DNA of 38,977 bases. It comes from Roseivivax halodurans JCM 10272 (GTDB lineage: Bacteria; Pseudomonadota; Alphaproteobacteria; Rhodobacterales; Rhodobacteraceae). The notes under the pieces were generated by a model that had not been told where the DNA came from, did not search any database, and saw only the letters and a list, made by a program, of their open reading frames with translations. The stretch is taken from contig NZ_JALZ01000024.1 of assembly GCF_000521785.1 (NCBI RefSeq), forward strand, positions 1 through 38,977, read 5' to 3'. Below are positions 1 to 8,074 of the stretch, piece after piece (position 1 is the first letter of the stretch; each line of letters starts with the position of its first letter). The position numbers and the translations under genes are program-made.

Positions 1-329
1 CCACTCAAGCGGGGCAGGATCAGGTGGTTCCACAGGGCAGGTCCAATGCGTCGAAGCTGGTGGCGCTCGTCGAAGACCCGGCCAGCAAGCTGCCCGCCGA
101 TGCTGTTCCCATCCTTAAGGTCCTCGCCGCGACCCTTGCGCAGCTGAACGAGGAGATCGCCGGGCTTGATGCGGAGATCTCGCGCCGAGCCAAGGAAAAC
201 GATGTGGCACGACGCCTTATGACTGTGCCGGGGATCGGGCCGCTGATCGCCACGGCGATGGCGGTCCTCGCTCGGTGCCAATGGATCTACCTATGGTTGT
301 TTTTCTGTATTGTTTTCAGGGGTGCTTAA
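1..329 (+). pseudogene. IS110-family transposase, C-terminal fragment
   Basis: The reading frame is open from the window edge (first full codon at base 3), so the 5' part lies outside the window. The translated segment carries the motif TVPGIGPLIATAMAVLA, which is the helix-hairpin-helix-like C-terminal (Transposase_20) part of IS110/IS1111 transposases. The N-terminal DEDD catalytic part is not in the window. The family resemblance stops at about base 272, just after the motif. The remaining codons (ending in WLFFCIVFRGA) read as unrelated DNA, so the 3' end of the transposase is also missing. It sits just downstream of repC, in the opposite orientation. I read it as an insertion-sequence scrap rather than a working element. 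Confidence 0.75.
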
Positions 330-367
330 CTCCGTTCCTATGTCTCGATGCGGTGGTTTGATCGGTG

Positions 368-1642
368 TCATGTCGGTCGGACCCTCCCTCCAGCAATTAC
401 TTCGCCAATTTGGAAGCGCTGAACCATTTTTGAAAGGTAAGCGCGGGGCTGGTTGATCTGGTGAATGCGTCCGGCGAGATAATCTAAGCTCACAACCATG
501 CCCGACATTCCCAAAACTGGAAGTGCCCTCTCCACTTGGTCCAGTCCAAGTCCCAGAAATCTTGAAAATTCTCTGATGACCCCAACCAGCTCATGAAGCG
601 ACCTGGGTGGAACGGGGTACATCGCGTTGAGCTCCATGCACTCATGCCAAACTTCGATGGCACCCGGTTTTAAATCGCGGGGTGTAGAATAAGATTCTTT
701 TGGATGAGACTCTGATTGCCGGTCGATCTGTCCGGCATCGGCGGGTGTTCTGTCCGGCAGAGAGGAGTTCCCAACTCGGCTTGGTGTCGGTTCGGCGTCC
801 AACTCGGAGAGAGATGTCGGGGCGTCTGTTTTTGTCGTCGTCATCTCCCTTGCCCCATCTTCGGCCACGTGGACTATAGCGGGACTTTTTTGGTACATAC
901 CAACTTTCACGCTGTCTGTAACAGCCGTGCTTGTTTGCAGAGGGTCTGTGGCCCCTGCCCCGGTTGTCTCGAGCTCTGTCGTCATCCGCTTAATCTGCAC
1001 TTCGAGTGCTGACAGTTCCTCGATGGTCGCCGTCTTCCGGCGAGTGATCGCCCTGGCGCGCTGAGCGAACTCGATTAGGACGTCCGGTGCTGACCCCAAA
1101 CGCTTTTCCAGCCGCCGCCGAAGTTCCGCGATCCGGCTGCTGATCCGCGTCGCGAGCGCTGTCCGGCGCCGGGTCTTCTCCTGGACTTGAGCTTGCCAGC
1201 GTCGGAGTTCGGCGGCTCGCATAAAGAGTGGTCTGAGGTCGATGCCGTATGCGTCGACGACTTCATCGTTCGCGTTGCGTTGCGGGAAACGTCGACCGTT
1301 CGCGGAGAGGCGTCTCTGGATCAGACCAACTTCTTCCAACCGGGCTTCCCCTCGACGGAAACGTCTTTCGTCCATGCCGTTGGCACGGTCCAATAGACCA
1401 GCTACCTCTGCGTAGCTCATCAAGAGATCGCGCGCACTGACCGGGCCTTTCGGAAGCACTGCTAGGTGGGCGCCGAGTACAGCAATTTCACGGTCGCCGA
1501 TGCCCAAGTCTCTGCGGAGGTCCCGCACGAGCGCCAGCAACTCCCAGCGATCAACGGCATGAAAGTGTCCTGCTCGCGGTCGTGGCGCAAGCGGATCCTG
1601 TTGGCCTGCCGTGTTGGCAGCGCCCAAAGTCGTGTCAGTCAT
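368..1642 (-). CDS. repC: RepC replication initiator of the repABC operon
   Basis: This 424-residue protein initiates replication of the repABC replicon. The N-terminal half (roughly residues 20-190, beginning near the motif VDRWELLALVRDLRRDLG) is the winged-helix DNA-binding RP-C domain. The C-terminal part (about 320-415, with DLKPGAIEVWHECMEL and LHELVGVIREFSRFLGL) is the second conserved RepC domain. A low-complexity, variable linker of about 100 residues separates them. Length is normal for the family. It is the last gene of repA-repB-repC, about 325 bases after repB, and that gap holds the antisense RNA that normally limits RepC synthesis. In known repABC plasmids the origin lies inside repC; an A+T-richer stretch near 666-705 is a candidate, but that is inference. 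One palindromic site (890-903) lies within the gene. Confidence 0.93.
   Translation of the reverse strand: MTDTTLGAANTAGQQDPLAPRPRAGHFHAVDRWELLALVRDLRRDLGIGDREIAVLGAHLAVLPKGPVSARDLLMSYAEVAGLLDRANGMDERRFRRGEARLEEVGLIQRRLSANGRRFPQRNANDEVVDAYGIDLRPLFMRAAELRRWQAQVQEKTRRRTALATRISSRIAELRRRLEKRLGSAPDVLIEFAQRARAITRRKTATIEELSALEVQIKRMTTELETTGAGATDPLQTSTAVTDSVKVGMYQKSPAIVHVAEDGAREMTTTKTDAPTSLSELDAEPTPSRVGNSSLPDRTPADAGQIDRQSESHPKESYSTPRDLKPGAIEVWHECMELNAMYPVPPRSLHELVGVIREFSRFLGLGLDQVERALPVLGMSGMVVSLDYLAGRIHQINQPRAYLSKMVQRFQIGEVIAGGRVRPT
890..903. other. parS-like palindrome 1 (inside repC)
   Basis: TTGGTACATACCAA. Matches TTGGTNCNNACCAA, with one mismatched centre pair. First of five copies in 1.9 kb that are confined to the repB/repC end of the operon. 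Probable RepB (ParB) binding site. Confidence 0.7.
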
Positions 1643-1729
1643 GTCTCATTCAGGAAGACAAAAAGATACCCCGCTCCGAAAAAGCATTTCGGAGTTGAAG
1701 TGTCCGTCGCGAGGGGGTATCCAGAACGT

Positions 1730-1781
1730 GCTAATGATCCTGGAAGCCCGGTAGTCCACGCGACGCCGGGTTTTCTTTTTT
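1730..1781 (+). ncRNA. repABC counter-transcribed RNA (ctRNA)
   Basis: repABC operons carry a small antisense RNA between repB and repC, read against the operon, that lowers RepC translation and causes incompatibility. Here, on the plus strand in that gap, a possible -35 (TTGAAG, 1695-1700) and a weak -10 (TATCCA, 1718-1723) are spaced by 17 bases. They precede a clear factor-independent terminator ending at about 1781. That predicts an RNA of about 50 nucleotides, close to known ctRNAs. Position, strand and terminator are seen directly; the exact 5' end is inferred. Confidence 0.7.
1747..1781 (+). terminator. ctRNA rho-independent terminator
   Basis: A stem CCCGG/CCGGG (1747-1751 with 1766-1770) is extended by GTC/GAC around a CACGC loop. 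It is followed directly by a T-rich tract (TTTTCTTTTTT, 1771-1781) on the plus strand. The same hairpin in the repB-repC message would be part of the antisense target. Confidence 0.75.
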
Positions 1782-1849
1782 GTCTGGCTCCTGCTCCTTT
1801 CTGCTCGATGGTGTCTCTTGGTTGGTGGCCGGTTGGTCCCGGCTCTGAG

Positions 1850-1863
1850 TTGGTACGGACCAA
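1850..1863. other. parS-like palindrome 2 (repB-repC gap)
   Basis: TTGGTACGGACCAA, with one mismatched centre pair. It lies downstream of the ctRNA terminator in the repB-repC intergenic region. Confidence 0.72.
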
Positions 1864-1936
1864 TTGTTTGTTTTCAGACGGTTACATTTTCGCCCACTGA
1901 CCAAGGCACCTGTTTGTCTAATGCTCTTGGTTCGCG

Positions 1937-1950
1937 TTGGTCCGGACCAA
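1937..1950. other. parS-like palindrome 3 (just after repB)
   Basis: TTGGTCCGGACCAA, a perfect 14-bp palindrome, 19 bases beyond the repB stop codon. Confidence 0.75.
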
Positions 1951-1968
1951 TTCCATGAAATCAGTCGG

Positions 1969-2937
1969 TTAGCTCTTGGCCTCCTTCCACTGATCGTACA
2001 TGTCGGGGAGGCGGTCTCGCACGAAGTCGAGGAATTCCGCTTCTTCTTTTGCAGCTGCCTTCACGACGAGGCCGTTGCCGGAGCGGGTCGCCGTGATCTT
2101 GCCTGCAACCGATTCCGCGGTGGGTTTCTTTGCCGGGGCATCGGAACGGCCAGCGCTCCCTACCGCGGTCGTCAGAGCATTTACGCGGCGGCCCACCGGC
2201 AAATCGCGATCGACGAGCTGTATGATCTCCTGCCCATCGAGCTTCGATTGCGCAATTGCTTTCTGAAGGCCCTCGAAGGGCCGCCGACCGTCTTTGACCG
2301 GTCCGAGTGCTTGGACCAGACCATCAGGAAGCGTCTCCATCAGGGACTTCATACGACTGATCTCGGGCGCATCCTTACCAAGCACGCGCTCGATGTCGCG
2401 TCCGTCGTAGCCAGCTTGCCGTAGCTGGTGCGCAAAGCTCGCGCGCTCGATATAAGACGTCTCGAGCCGTTCGGCGTTCTCGACACCCTGAAGCAGCACC
2501 GCTTCGGCTTCGTCCATGTCTGCGATGATCGCCAAGACAGGTCGGCCGAGTTCACGACACGCCGCCAGTCGGCGCCGGCCGTATACGACCTCATAGGGCA
2601 GGGGGCCCGATGTCTTGGTACGTACCAATATCGGCAACCGCTGCCCGTCTTGCTTGATGCTGTCGACCAGACCGGCGAGGTCGTCTCTGACGTCAATCCG
2701 GTCAGAGAAGCGGCTATCGGACACTTGGTCCGTACCAATTTCGCGCGGCGCCTGCTTCTTGAGTCGCTCAAGCTCTGCCATCCGTGACGACAGATCCTTG
2801 TCGAAGACTTCCAGCGACTTCGTGAAATGCGGCTTCTTCGATGCGGGCGTCTCTTCAGAGGAGGGGGCTTCTTGGTTGTGAGAGTCCGCCGTCAGGGCAT
2901 CCTCCAACCCGGCCAGCCGGCTACGTCTCTTTTTCAT
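1969..2937 (-). CDS. repB: RepB, ParB-family centromere-binding protein of repABC
   Basis: RepB binds the plasmid centromere and works with RepA to segregate the replicon. The protein has 322 residues. The ParB/Srx fold is recognisable from DDLAGLVDSIKQDGQRLPILVR and VVYGRRRLAACRELGRPV, followed by VENAERLETSYIERASFAHQL and a helix-turn-helix region (YDGRDIERVLGKDAPEISRMKS). The start at 2937 is chosen because its ATG overlaps the repA stop as ATGA; longer in-frame starts upstream would run into repA. Two perfect or near-perfect palindromes (2615-2628 and 2725-2738) lie inside the gene and one just beyond it. RepB is therefore likely to bind within its own coding region, with possible feedback on transcription. 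Confidence 0.93.
   Translation of the reverse strand: MKKRRSRLAGLEDALTADSHNQEAPSSEETPASKKPHFTKSLEVFDKDLSSRMAELERLKKQAPREIGTDQVSDSRFSDRIDVRDDLAGLVDSIKQDGQRLPILVRTKTSGPLPYEVVYGRRRLAACRELGRPVLAIIADMDEAEAVLLQGVENAERLETSYIERASFAHQLRQAGYDGRDIERVLGKDAPEISRMKSLMETLPDGLVQALGPVKDGRRPFEGLQKAIAQSKLDGQEIIQLVDRDLPVGRRVNALTTAVGSAGRSDAPAKKPTAESVAGKITATRSGNGLVVKAAAKEEAEFLDFVRDRLPDMYDQWKEAKS
2615..2628. other. parS-like palindrome 4 (inside repB)
   Basis: TTGGTACGTACCAA, a perfect 14-bp palindrome embedded in repB codons. Confidence 0.75.
2725..2738. other. parS-like palindrome 5 (inside repB)
   Basis: TTGGTCCGTACCAA, one mismatched centre pair; 96 bases between this copy and copy 4. Confidence 0.72.
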
Positions 2938-4118
2938 GTCCGCCCCCATGCTTGCTGGATCAGCCCGTGAATTTCGTCGGTCACCGCGGTTGCGGCGGCC
3001 ACGATCCTTGCCCGGGTTTTCCACTGTGCCTTGCCAGGTACGACTTCCCAGACCGTCTTCTGTTCAAGGCCGGCGCTGCTGATTTCCGAAGATTTCAGGA
3101 ATTCAGACGCCAGAACGTGATCGCCGAAGCGGCTGCGCAGATAGTCTGCGACATCGAGGTGTGCTGAGATCGACGTGTCGAAGCGAGAAAGCTGGAATCT
3201 CATGAAATCGATCTTCTCGTCGACGCCGTGCCTTTTGAGGACGCCCATGAAGTCGCCGGCCATGCGCAGGAACTGGGCGAGGGAGGCCACATCGACGCGA
3301 TCCGGAATGACCGGGAGAATGAGACCAGTCGCCGAAGTCAGTGCTGCCAATGTGGTGAAGCCAAGGCTCGGCGGGCAGTCGATCAGGACGACATCGTATT
3401 GATCCTCGACTTCAGCGATCGCGGCCGACAAGCGCGTGTGGAAGGGAGGCTGCATATTCGCGAGCGCGCGTGGCGCTTCGTGTTCGAACTCGGCAAGATC
3501 GATCCCGCCCGCGATGTAGTCGAGATGGGGAAAGTAGCTCTTGTTGATGACGTCCCTTGTGGGCAACCTGTCTTCGTCACCATCGGGGTAGCGGATGGTG
3601 TCGTAGAGCGTGCCACCGTCAGCAAAATCGAGAGAGGGTTGCTTGCCGAAATATGTTGTCAAGCTGGCCTGGGGGTCGGCGTCGATAACGAGGACTCGGT
3701 AGCCGCGGAGGGCAAGGCGTTGTGCCGTGTGGATGCAGCTGGTGGACTTCGAGCTGCCACCTTTGAATGTAGAGAATACGAGGACCTGGAGATGGTCATC
3801 GGGTCCTCGTCGGCCAGGCTGGAAGCGAGCAGGGTCCCTGGCTTCGGAGGCGAGCATCTGCCGGATGGACCAGATGTCCTCGGCCGTAAATACTCGACGA
3901 TTCCCCGGGCCCAACGGCGCCGTGATCTTGCCTTCGGCCAGCAGTTTTCGGACGTAACCAAAGGTTACCTCGAGGAGTTCGGCCGCTTCTTGTCCACTGA
4001 AAGTGCGCAGCTCTTTCTCACCCGAGGGCGCGAAAAACCTCTGCTGCATGGCCGCGAGTCCACGGGAAAGCACGTCCGCGCACTCATTGATCTCGTCAGT
4101 AAGACTTGCTCTCTCCAA
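2934..4118 (-). CDS. repA: RepA, ParA-family partition ATPase of repABC
   Basis: RepA is the Walker-type ATPase that moves the plasmid during segregation and usually represses the repABC promoter. The 394-residue protein starts with a DNA-binding region (residues about 40-90, EAAELLEVTFGYVRKLLAEGK), typical of long ParA/RepA proteins. The deviant Walker A motif KGGSSKS lies at 119-125, followed by VLVIDADPQASLTTYFG (A') and YDVVLIDCPPSLGF (Walker B). Length is normal for RepA of repABC plasmids. It is the first gene of the operon and its stop overlaps the repB start (ATGA). An inverted repeat 45-82 bases upstream of its start is a candidate operator. Confidence 0.94.
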   Translation of the reverse strand: MERASLTDEINECADVLSRGLAAMQQRFFAPSGEKELRTFSGQEAAELLEVTFGYVRKLLAEGKITAPLGPGNRRVFTAEDIWSIRQMLASEARDPARFQPGRRGPDDHLQVLVFSTFKGGSSKSTSCIHTAQRLALRGYRVLVIDADPQASLTTYFGKQPSLDFADGGTLYDTIRYPDGDEDRLPTRDVINKSYFPHLDYIAGGIDLAEFEHEAPRALANMQPPFHTRLSAAIAEVEDQYDVVLIDCPPSLGFTTLAALTSATGLILPVIPDRVDVASLAQFLRMAGDFMGVLKRHGVDEKIDFMRFQLSRFDTSISAHLDVADYLRSRFGDHVLASEFLKSSEISSAGLEQKTVWEVVPGKAQWKTRARIVAAATAVTDEIHGLIQQAWGRT

Positions 4119-4162
4119 CTGCTCCGCCTCGTGCTACTCAACAGGGCCGTTTGGTGTTTTCG

Positions 4163-4200
4163 GTAGCGTGACGTGCGGCCCTCACTTGTTTCCACGCTAC
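4163..4200. promoter_or_regulatory. Inverted repeat upstream of repABC, candidate operator
   Basis: The perfect 8-bp arms GTAGCGTG (4163-4170) and CACGCTAC (4193-4200) are separated by 22 bases, 45 bases upstream of the repA start. RepA of this family commonly autorepresses from its promoter, so this is a candidate RepA/RepB operator or a leader hairpin. Between it and the decayed gene ending at 4430 I see nothing else I can name. Confidence 0.4.
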
Positions 4201-4429
4201 TAGAGTGATGCACGAGTTTGTGAGTCCATTCAAGATCTCCGTTAAACGCCTGATCATATTTCTGAATCTAGGTTTCTGGTGGGGCTAACGAACAAAAACC
4301 TCAAGATATGGGGTCACTCGGCGCCAATGGATTCGACTCATATGTGCTGCTCTCAACCCACAAACTAACTGGCGATTTTCGTAGGGCAGGGGCTCACTTA
4401 ATGGCTGTTCGAGTGCCGAGCTAAGCCAG

Positions 4430-5297
4430 TTAGTGGAGAAGTATGCAGGCGAATTTGCCATCTGGCTCGACAACATCGTCTTCCGAGATATCGAGGTCCG
4501 CGAAATTGTCCGGTGCCGTTGACCGGGTGTTGTCGGCAGCGGACTCCTTTCTGCAACGCGACCGCCGAATTCAGGATGCTGATGTGGGTGTCCAGATTGG
4601 TATCGGGCGCGACGGCGACATCGATCGTGTTCAGTAGCTCGAGGAACGGGCGCTCATGGTAGGCCGCGTAAAGGTGCCTTGGGATGATAGCAGTGCCCGA
4701 AATGATCGTCGTACCCAGTGGCTTTGAGTTCCTGTTCCCGGTCTCCGAGAATGGGTAGGATATCGATGGCCGTCCTGAACTTACTCCCGGCAGTCTCTAC
4801 GCGGCGCTCGTCGCGGTGCGCCTTTGATCCCGGGGCAGGGTAGGAGAATTGCTTTGCGCGTTCGCGCTCGAGCTGGTCCTGAACGACAGCGTGCTCGGCT
4901 TGGAGGTGGCCGATTTCCACCTTTTCTTTGGCTGCGAGTATGGTGTGGCGGACGTCCTGATGTGAGTCTTGCTCAACTTCCCTGAATCCCCGGGGCACAG
5001 AAGATTGCCTGCGGTGCAGAGTATAGGGCGCCATCGATCAGGTCGGGGCGAAGTTGTCCGACCATTTTCTTGAACTGTATCGGCTCGATGGGCACATCGA
5101 ATTCCGAGCATAAAATTTGCGCAGTTTATCAGTCACCATCTCGTAGTCGTAGACACTTCCTTGGTTCTGTCCCTTAGTGAATCCCGCAGACGAGGACAGG
5201 GAGCACCGTGCCCGTGCATTCTGGATACCTTCGGGAAGCTGGACCCGCGTTTCAGCGATTGCGGCTTCGGTCTCGTCGGGGGGCGGTCACATCATCA
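4430..5297 (-). pseudogene. Decayed gene of unknown family (several frameshifts)
   Basis: No intact gene fills this stretch, but protein-like sequence runs through it on the minus strand in changing frames. The upstream piece reads PPPDETEAAIAETR, then GQNQGSVYDYEMVTDKLRK near 5190-5110. A shift leads to EFDVPIEPIQFKKMVGQLRP (about 5105-5040). Another leads to HTILAAKEKVEIGHLQAEHA (about 4950-4890) and further to YHERPFLELLNTIDVAVAP (about 4660-4600). After a last shift it ends at a TAA at 4430-4432. At least three frame changes are needed to join them. I do not recognise the family. It could be the remnant of a gene lost when the two replicons fused. Confidence 0.4.
5274..5297. repeat. 24-bp repeat, copy A
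   Basis: This segment is identical at 23 of 24 positions to 9764-9787, in the same orientation. Copy B lies just upstream of an IS110-type transposase start, so copy A may be the vestige of an insertion-sequence end or of its preferred target. Confidence 0.5.
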
Positions 5298-5345
5298 ACG
5301 CCGCTCCGCAGGCTTTGCGCTCAATCTTCAAGTGCTGGAGCCTGA

Positions 5346-5389
5346 TGAGAGAGGCACATGTTTCGCGCGCGAAACATGTGCCTCTCTCA
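5346..5389. other. 44-bp perfect palindrome, partition-site candidate at the end of parB
   Basis: Positions 5346-5367 are the exact reverse complement of 5368-5389, with no loop. The centre is GTTTCGCGCGCGAAAC, shared with 6486-6507 and 9405-9420. The last three bases are the parB stop codon. It could act both as a ParB-binding site and as a strong cruciform or transcript-end hairpin, although no clear T-tract follows on the parB transcript. Confidence 0.75.
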
Positions 5390-6415
5390 CCCTGTCTTTT
5401 TCAGCCAGTTCATCAGGCTTTCGCGCAGCTCCGAGGTCATCGCCGGCCCGGAGAGGGTGATCCCGCCGGAGCTCTCGGTCTGATACCAGAGGCCTGGGCG
5501 GAGCTCCGTACCTTTGCCCGCCGGTGCAGCCACGCGGGAGGATTGCGCGGCCTTGCGGGCAGGCTTGGTGTTTTTGCCCGGTAGAAGGGCGCTTGAGATC
5601 AGACCCTGTTCCGCCTCTGCTGACCCTACCCCAGCGGTCTCCAGCTGGGACCGCAAGCCCGGACCAAATTCGGGATCCGCATCCATCGCCTTGGCGAGCG
5701 CCAGACCCTGCCGCTCACCGATGGTCTCGGGAAAACGCAGCGCCCCGTCGAGCGCCTCGACCAAAGCAAGGAAACTGCCGATCTTCGAGCGCTTGGCCCG
5801 CGACGCGGCGTGGAAGAGTGCGCGCAGCGCGTCGCGTTTCGTCTCGAACACACCCTGCTCTACCGCTCTGGCCACCACACGGGCGCGCTCGTAATAGCTC
5901 AACCCGACCCGGATCTCATTTTCCTCGACCATGGCCAGATACGCGTCCGAGGCTTCGCAGGGACGGCGCAGAAGTGCCAGGACCCGGGCGAAGCGGTCTT
6001 CCCCGGTTTCGGCATGAAGCTCCGAGAGTGCCCGGCAGCGGCGCCAGCCCGAGATCAGCCCATAGCGCGGGGTTCCATCCGTGCCCTGCTCCAGCTCGGC
6101 GACTTCGACCGGCGCCTGCTGCCCGCGTGCGCGCAGGCTGTCCTTCAGGACCTGCATCTCGCCCTCGTCGACCGCGATCCGGTCGCGCACCAGATAGCCG
6201 GTCTCGATCTCGTCCAGCGACAAGGTCAGGACCATGCGACCCTCTTCCCGCGCGGTGGCAAGCGTCTCCGCCATCTCCTCAAGCGCCGCGGCCGAGGAGG
6301 CGTCGCGCGCCACGTCAGCGATCGGCGCCGGCCGGGCGAAGAGGCTCTTGGCCTCCGCCCCCGCGGGTTCGAGAAAGTCGGGATTGGCGGGGGTCAGGCG
6401 TTTGCGCTTGGCCAT
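5387..6415 (-). CDS. parB: ParB-like partition protein of the second replicon
   Basis: The 342-residue protein has the ParB N-terminal fold: LSLDEIETGYLVRDRI, then EGEMQVLKDSLRARGQQAPVEV, the motif GLISGWRRCRALSEL, and VEENEIRVGLSYYERARVV. A helical DNA-binding part follows (about 195-245). It is clearly different from RepB at 1969-2937. The start at 6415 is the first ATG after the parA-parB gap, which contains one copy of the palindrome GTTTCGCGCGCGAAAC. Two more copies lie at the 3' end of this gene and beyond repA (9405). This arrangement suggests that ParB binds these sites and with the adjacent ParA segregates the RPA-type replicon. Confidence 0.88.
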   Translation of the reverse strand: MAKRKRLTPANPDFLEPAGAEAKSLFARPAPIADVARDASSAAALEEMAETLATAREEGRMVLTLSLDEIETGYLVRDRIAVDEGEMQVLKDSLRARGQQAPVEVAELEQGTDGTPRYGLISGWRRCRALSELHAETGEDRFARVLALLRRPCEASDAYLAMVEENEIRVGLSYYERARVVARAVEQGVFETKRDALRALFHAASRAKRSKIGSFLALVEALDGALRFPETIGERQGLALAKAMDADPEFGPGLRSQLETAGVGSAEAEQGLISSALLPGKNTKPARKAAQSSRVAAPAGKGTELRPGLWYQTESSGGITLSGPAMTSELRESLMNWLKKTG

Positions 6416-6485
6416 AGACAGCTCCTTCCGGTGGATCCCTCGGGCGCGACCATTCCCACAAAAGGCGCCCTATCCAGAAACGCGC

Positions 6486-6507
6486 TGTGTTTCGCGCGCG
6501 AAACACA
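6486..6507. other. Partition-site palindrome between parA and parB
   Basis: A perfect 22-bp palindrome with the core GTTTCGCGCGCGAAAC. It lies in the 103-base gap between parA and parB. Each half carries TGTTTC, the same half-site as the chromosomal parS consensus, but with a 6-bp instead of a 4-bp centre. Confidence 0.75.
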
Positions 6508-6518
6508 TTGCGCTACTT

Positions 6519-7910
6519 TCATTCCGCCGCCTCGCGGGCTTCGAGCTCGTCGCGTCGCCAGGCCCCGACCAGGAGCTGCTTGAACGCGGCGTAGGTGGCA
6601 TCGAATGTCTCACGGCCCCGGACATAGGTCTCGCGGTTGAAGTCGCGGTAATCGGCCTCGTAGATGCCCTGCACCTGTTCGCCGGCCTGTCCGATCAGCG
6701 CGGTGTAGCCCTGCCGATGGGGCGAGAGAGTCTGGCCGAGATAGGTCTGCATGAGACTGGCAAGTTCCGCCTGCTGTGCCGCGTCGAAACGTGTGATCAC
6801 CGCGCGCACAGCGTCCCACTGGAATGACAAAGCCTCGCGGCCGAGCGCCCGGGCCGCCATGCCCTCGGATTCCTCAATCGAGCCGAAAGTCGCGTGCAGC
6901 ATGTCGAAGAAGCGGCCTGTGGAGTCGAATTCAAGAAACGATGCGCCGAGCGGCACAAGCAGCAGATCAGAAGCGGCCAGGCCGTTGATGGTCAGGTAAC
7001 CGAGGGCAGGGGGGGTATCGAGGAAGACCACGTCGTATTCGTCTAGAAGTCCCCCCGCCTCGAGCATGTCGGTGAGTGCATCCCAGAGTTTCCAGCCGCG
7101 GCTCTGCATCCGCCAGACCGGGATCTGGAACTCGGCCCAATAGAGGTTCAGCTGCGCGCCGATGAGGTCGATATTTGGCCAGTGGGTTTTCTGGACGAGC
7201 GCTTTGGGATCGGTTTCCGCGGCTTCGGCGAGGGTCTCGTCAAGCGGGATCGGTGCCTCACCCCGGTCCATGCGCCGCTGGTTCTCCCCCCTGAGATGCT
7301 CGGCGTAATGCCGGGCGATGAGCGGGAAGACCGTCTGCCATTCGTCGGCCACCCGACCCCCGAAGATCGAGGTCATCGAGCCCTGACTGTCGAGGTCGAT
7401 CACCAGAACCCGGTAGCCGTCGAGCGCCGCCGACATCGCCAGATGCGCCGCGGTCGAGGTCTTGCCAACACCCCCCTTGAAGTTCGCGACCGCGGCAATC
7501 TTGGCGGGGAGCTCCTTCGGTCGGTAGGGTAGGTACTCCTTGGCCTTCGAGCCTTGGGTGCCAAAATGCCCGCGCAGCCGCAGCACCTCCTCGAGGGTGA
7601 ACCACTTGGCGCCGCCCTCTGTCTCGGAGCGGCCCTGTGGCAAGTCGGGGTTTTCCTTCAGCACCCTGCGGAAATGCCCGACCGCGACGGGGATCAAATA
7701 GCGGGTGATCTCCCAGGTCGAGAACATCCGCAAGGAGCGCTTACCATCGGCCTCGAGCCCGCGGGACGATAGATCCGCACGACCCTTGGCGCAGGCCTCG
7801 GCGGTGATGCCGAAGGTCCGTGTTCCAGCGGGACCGCCAAGGGCCGCCGCGGCACTATCGGGGTCGATGTTGAAGTAAGGGGGCAATCCACCCCTGGTGT
7901 CACCCTTCAT
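6519..7910 (-). CDS. parA: ParA-family partition ATPase of the second replicon
   Basis: With the ATG at 7910 the protein has 463 residues. An N-terminal part of about 135 residues probably binds DNA, as in other plasmid ParA proteins of the long (type Ia) kind. It is followed by Walker A (FKGGVGKT, ending near 151), VLVIDLDSQGSMTSIFGG (A') and YDVVFLDTPPALGYLT (Walker B). I prefer 7910 because GGAGAGG lies about nine bases before it; a TTG at 7964 is an in-frame alternative that would add 18 residues. The gene points away from the origin and repA, in the usual parA-parB order, and reads into the partition palindrome at 6486. Confidence 0.9.
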   Translation of the reverse strand: MKGDTRGGLPPYFNIDPDSAAAALGGPAGTRTFGITAEACAKGRADLSSRGLEADGKRSLRMFSTWEITRYLIPVAVGHFRRVLKENPDLPQGRSETEGGAKWFTLEEVLRLRGHFGTQGSKAKEYLPYRPKELPAKIAAVANFKGGVGKTSTAAHLAMSAALDGYRVLVIDLDSQGSMTSIFGGRVADEWQTVFPLIARHYAEHLRGENQRRMDRGEAPIPLDETLAEAAETDPKALVQKTHWPNIDLIGAQLNLYWAEFQIPVWRMQSRGWKLWDALTDMLEAGGLLDEYDVVFLDTPPALGYLTINGLAASDLLLVPLGASFLEFDSTGRFFDMLHATFGSIEESEGMAARALGREALSFQWDAVRAVITRFDAAQQAELASLMQTYLGQTLSPHRQGYTALIGQAGEQVQGIYEADYRDFNRETYVRGRETFDATYAAFKQLLVGAWRRDELEAREAAE

Positions 7911-8074
7911 CCTGCTCAGCCTCTCCGCATCTGAATGTGCGCGCTTTTTCTCAGGGTACAGCAAAACGGCTTACATGGAAGTAGAATCGCTACATCAGGC
8001 GATTTTTTCAGCATTTTCGGGGGATATGAGGCCGGAAAACCGGGGGCAGGGGAGCGCTTCGGCGATTTTCTGCA

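Noticed and set aside
536-549. Possible sixth parS-like site in repC (TTGGTCCAGTCCAA)
   Set aside because: The ends match but an invariant A of the right arm is changed. A similar degenerate sequence occurs at 1380-1393. Too weak to list.
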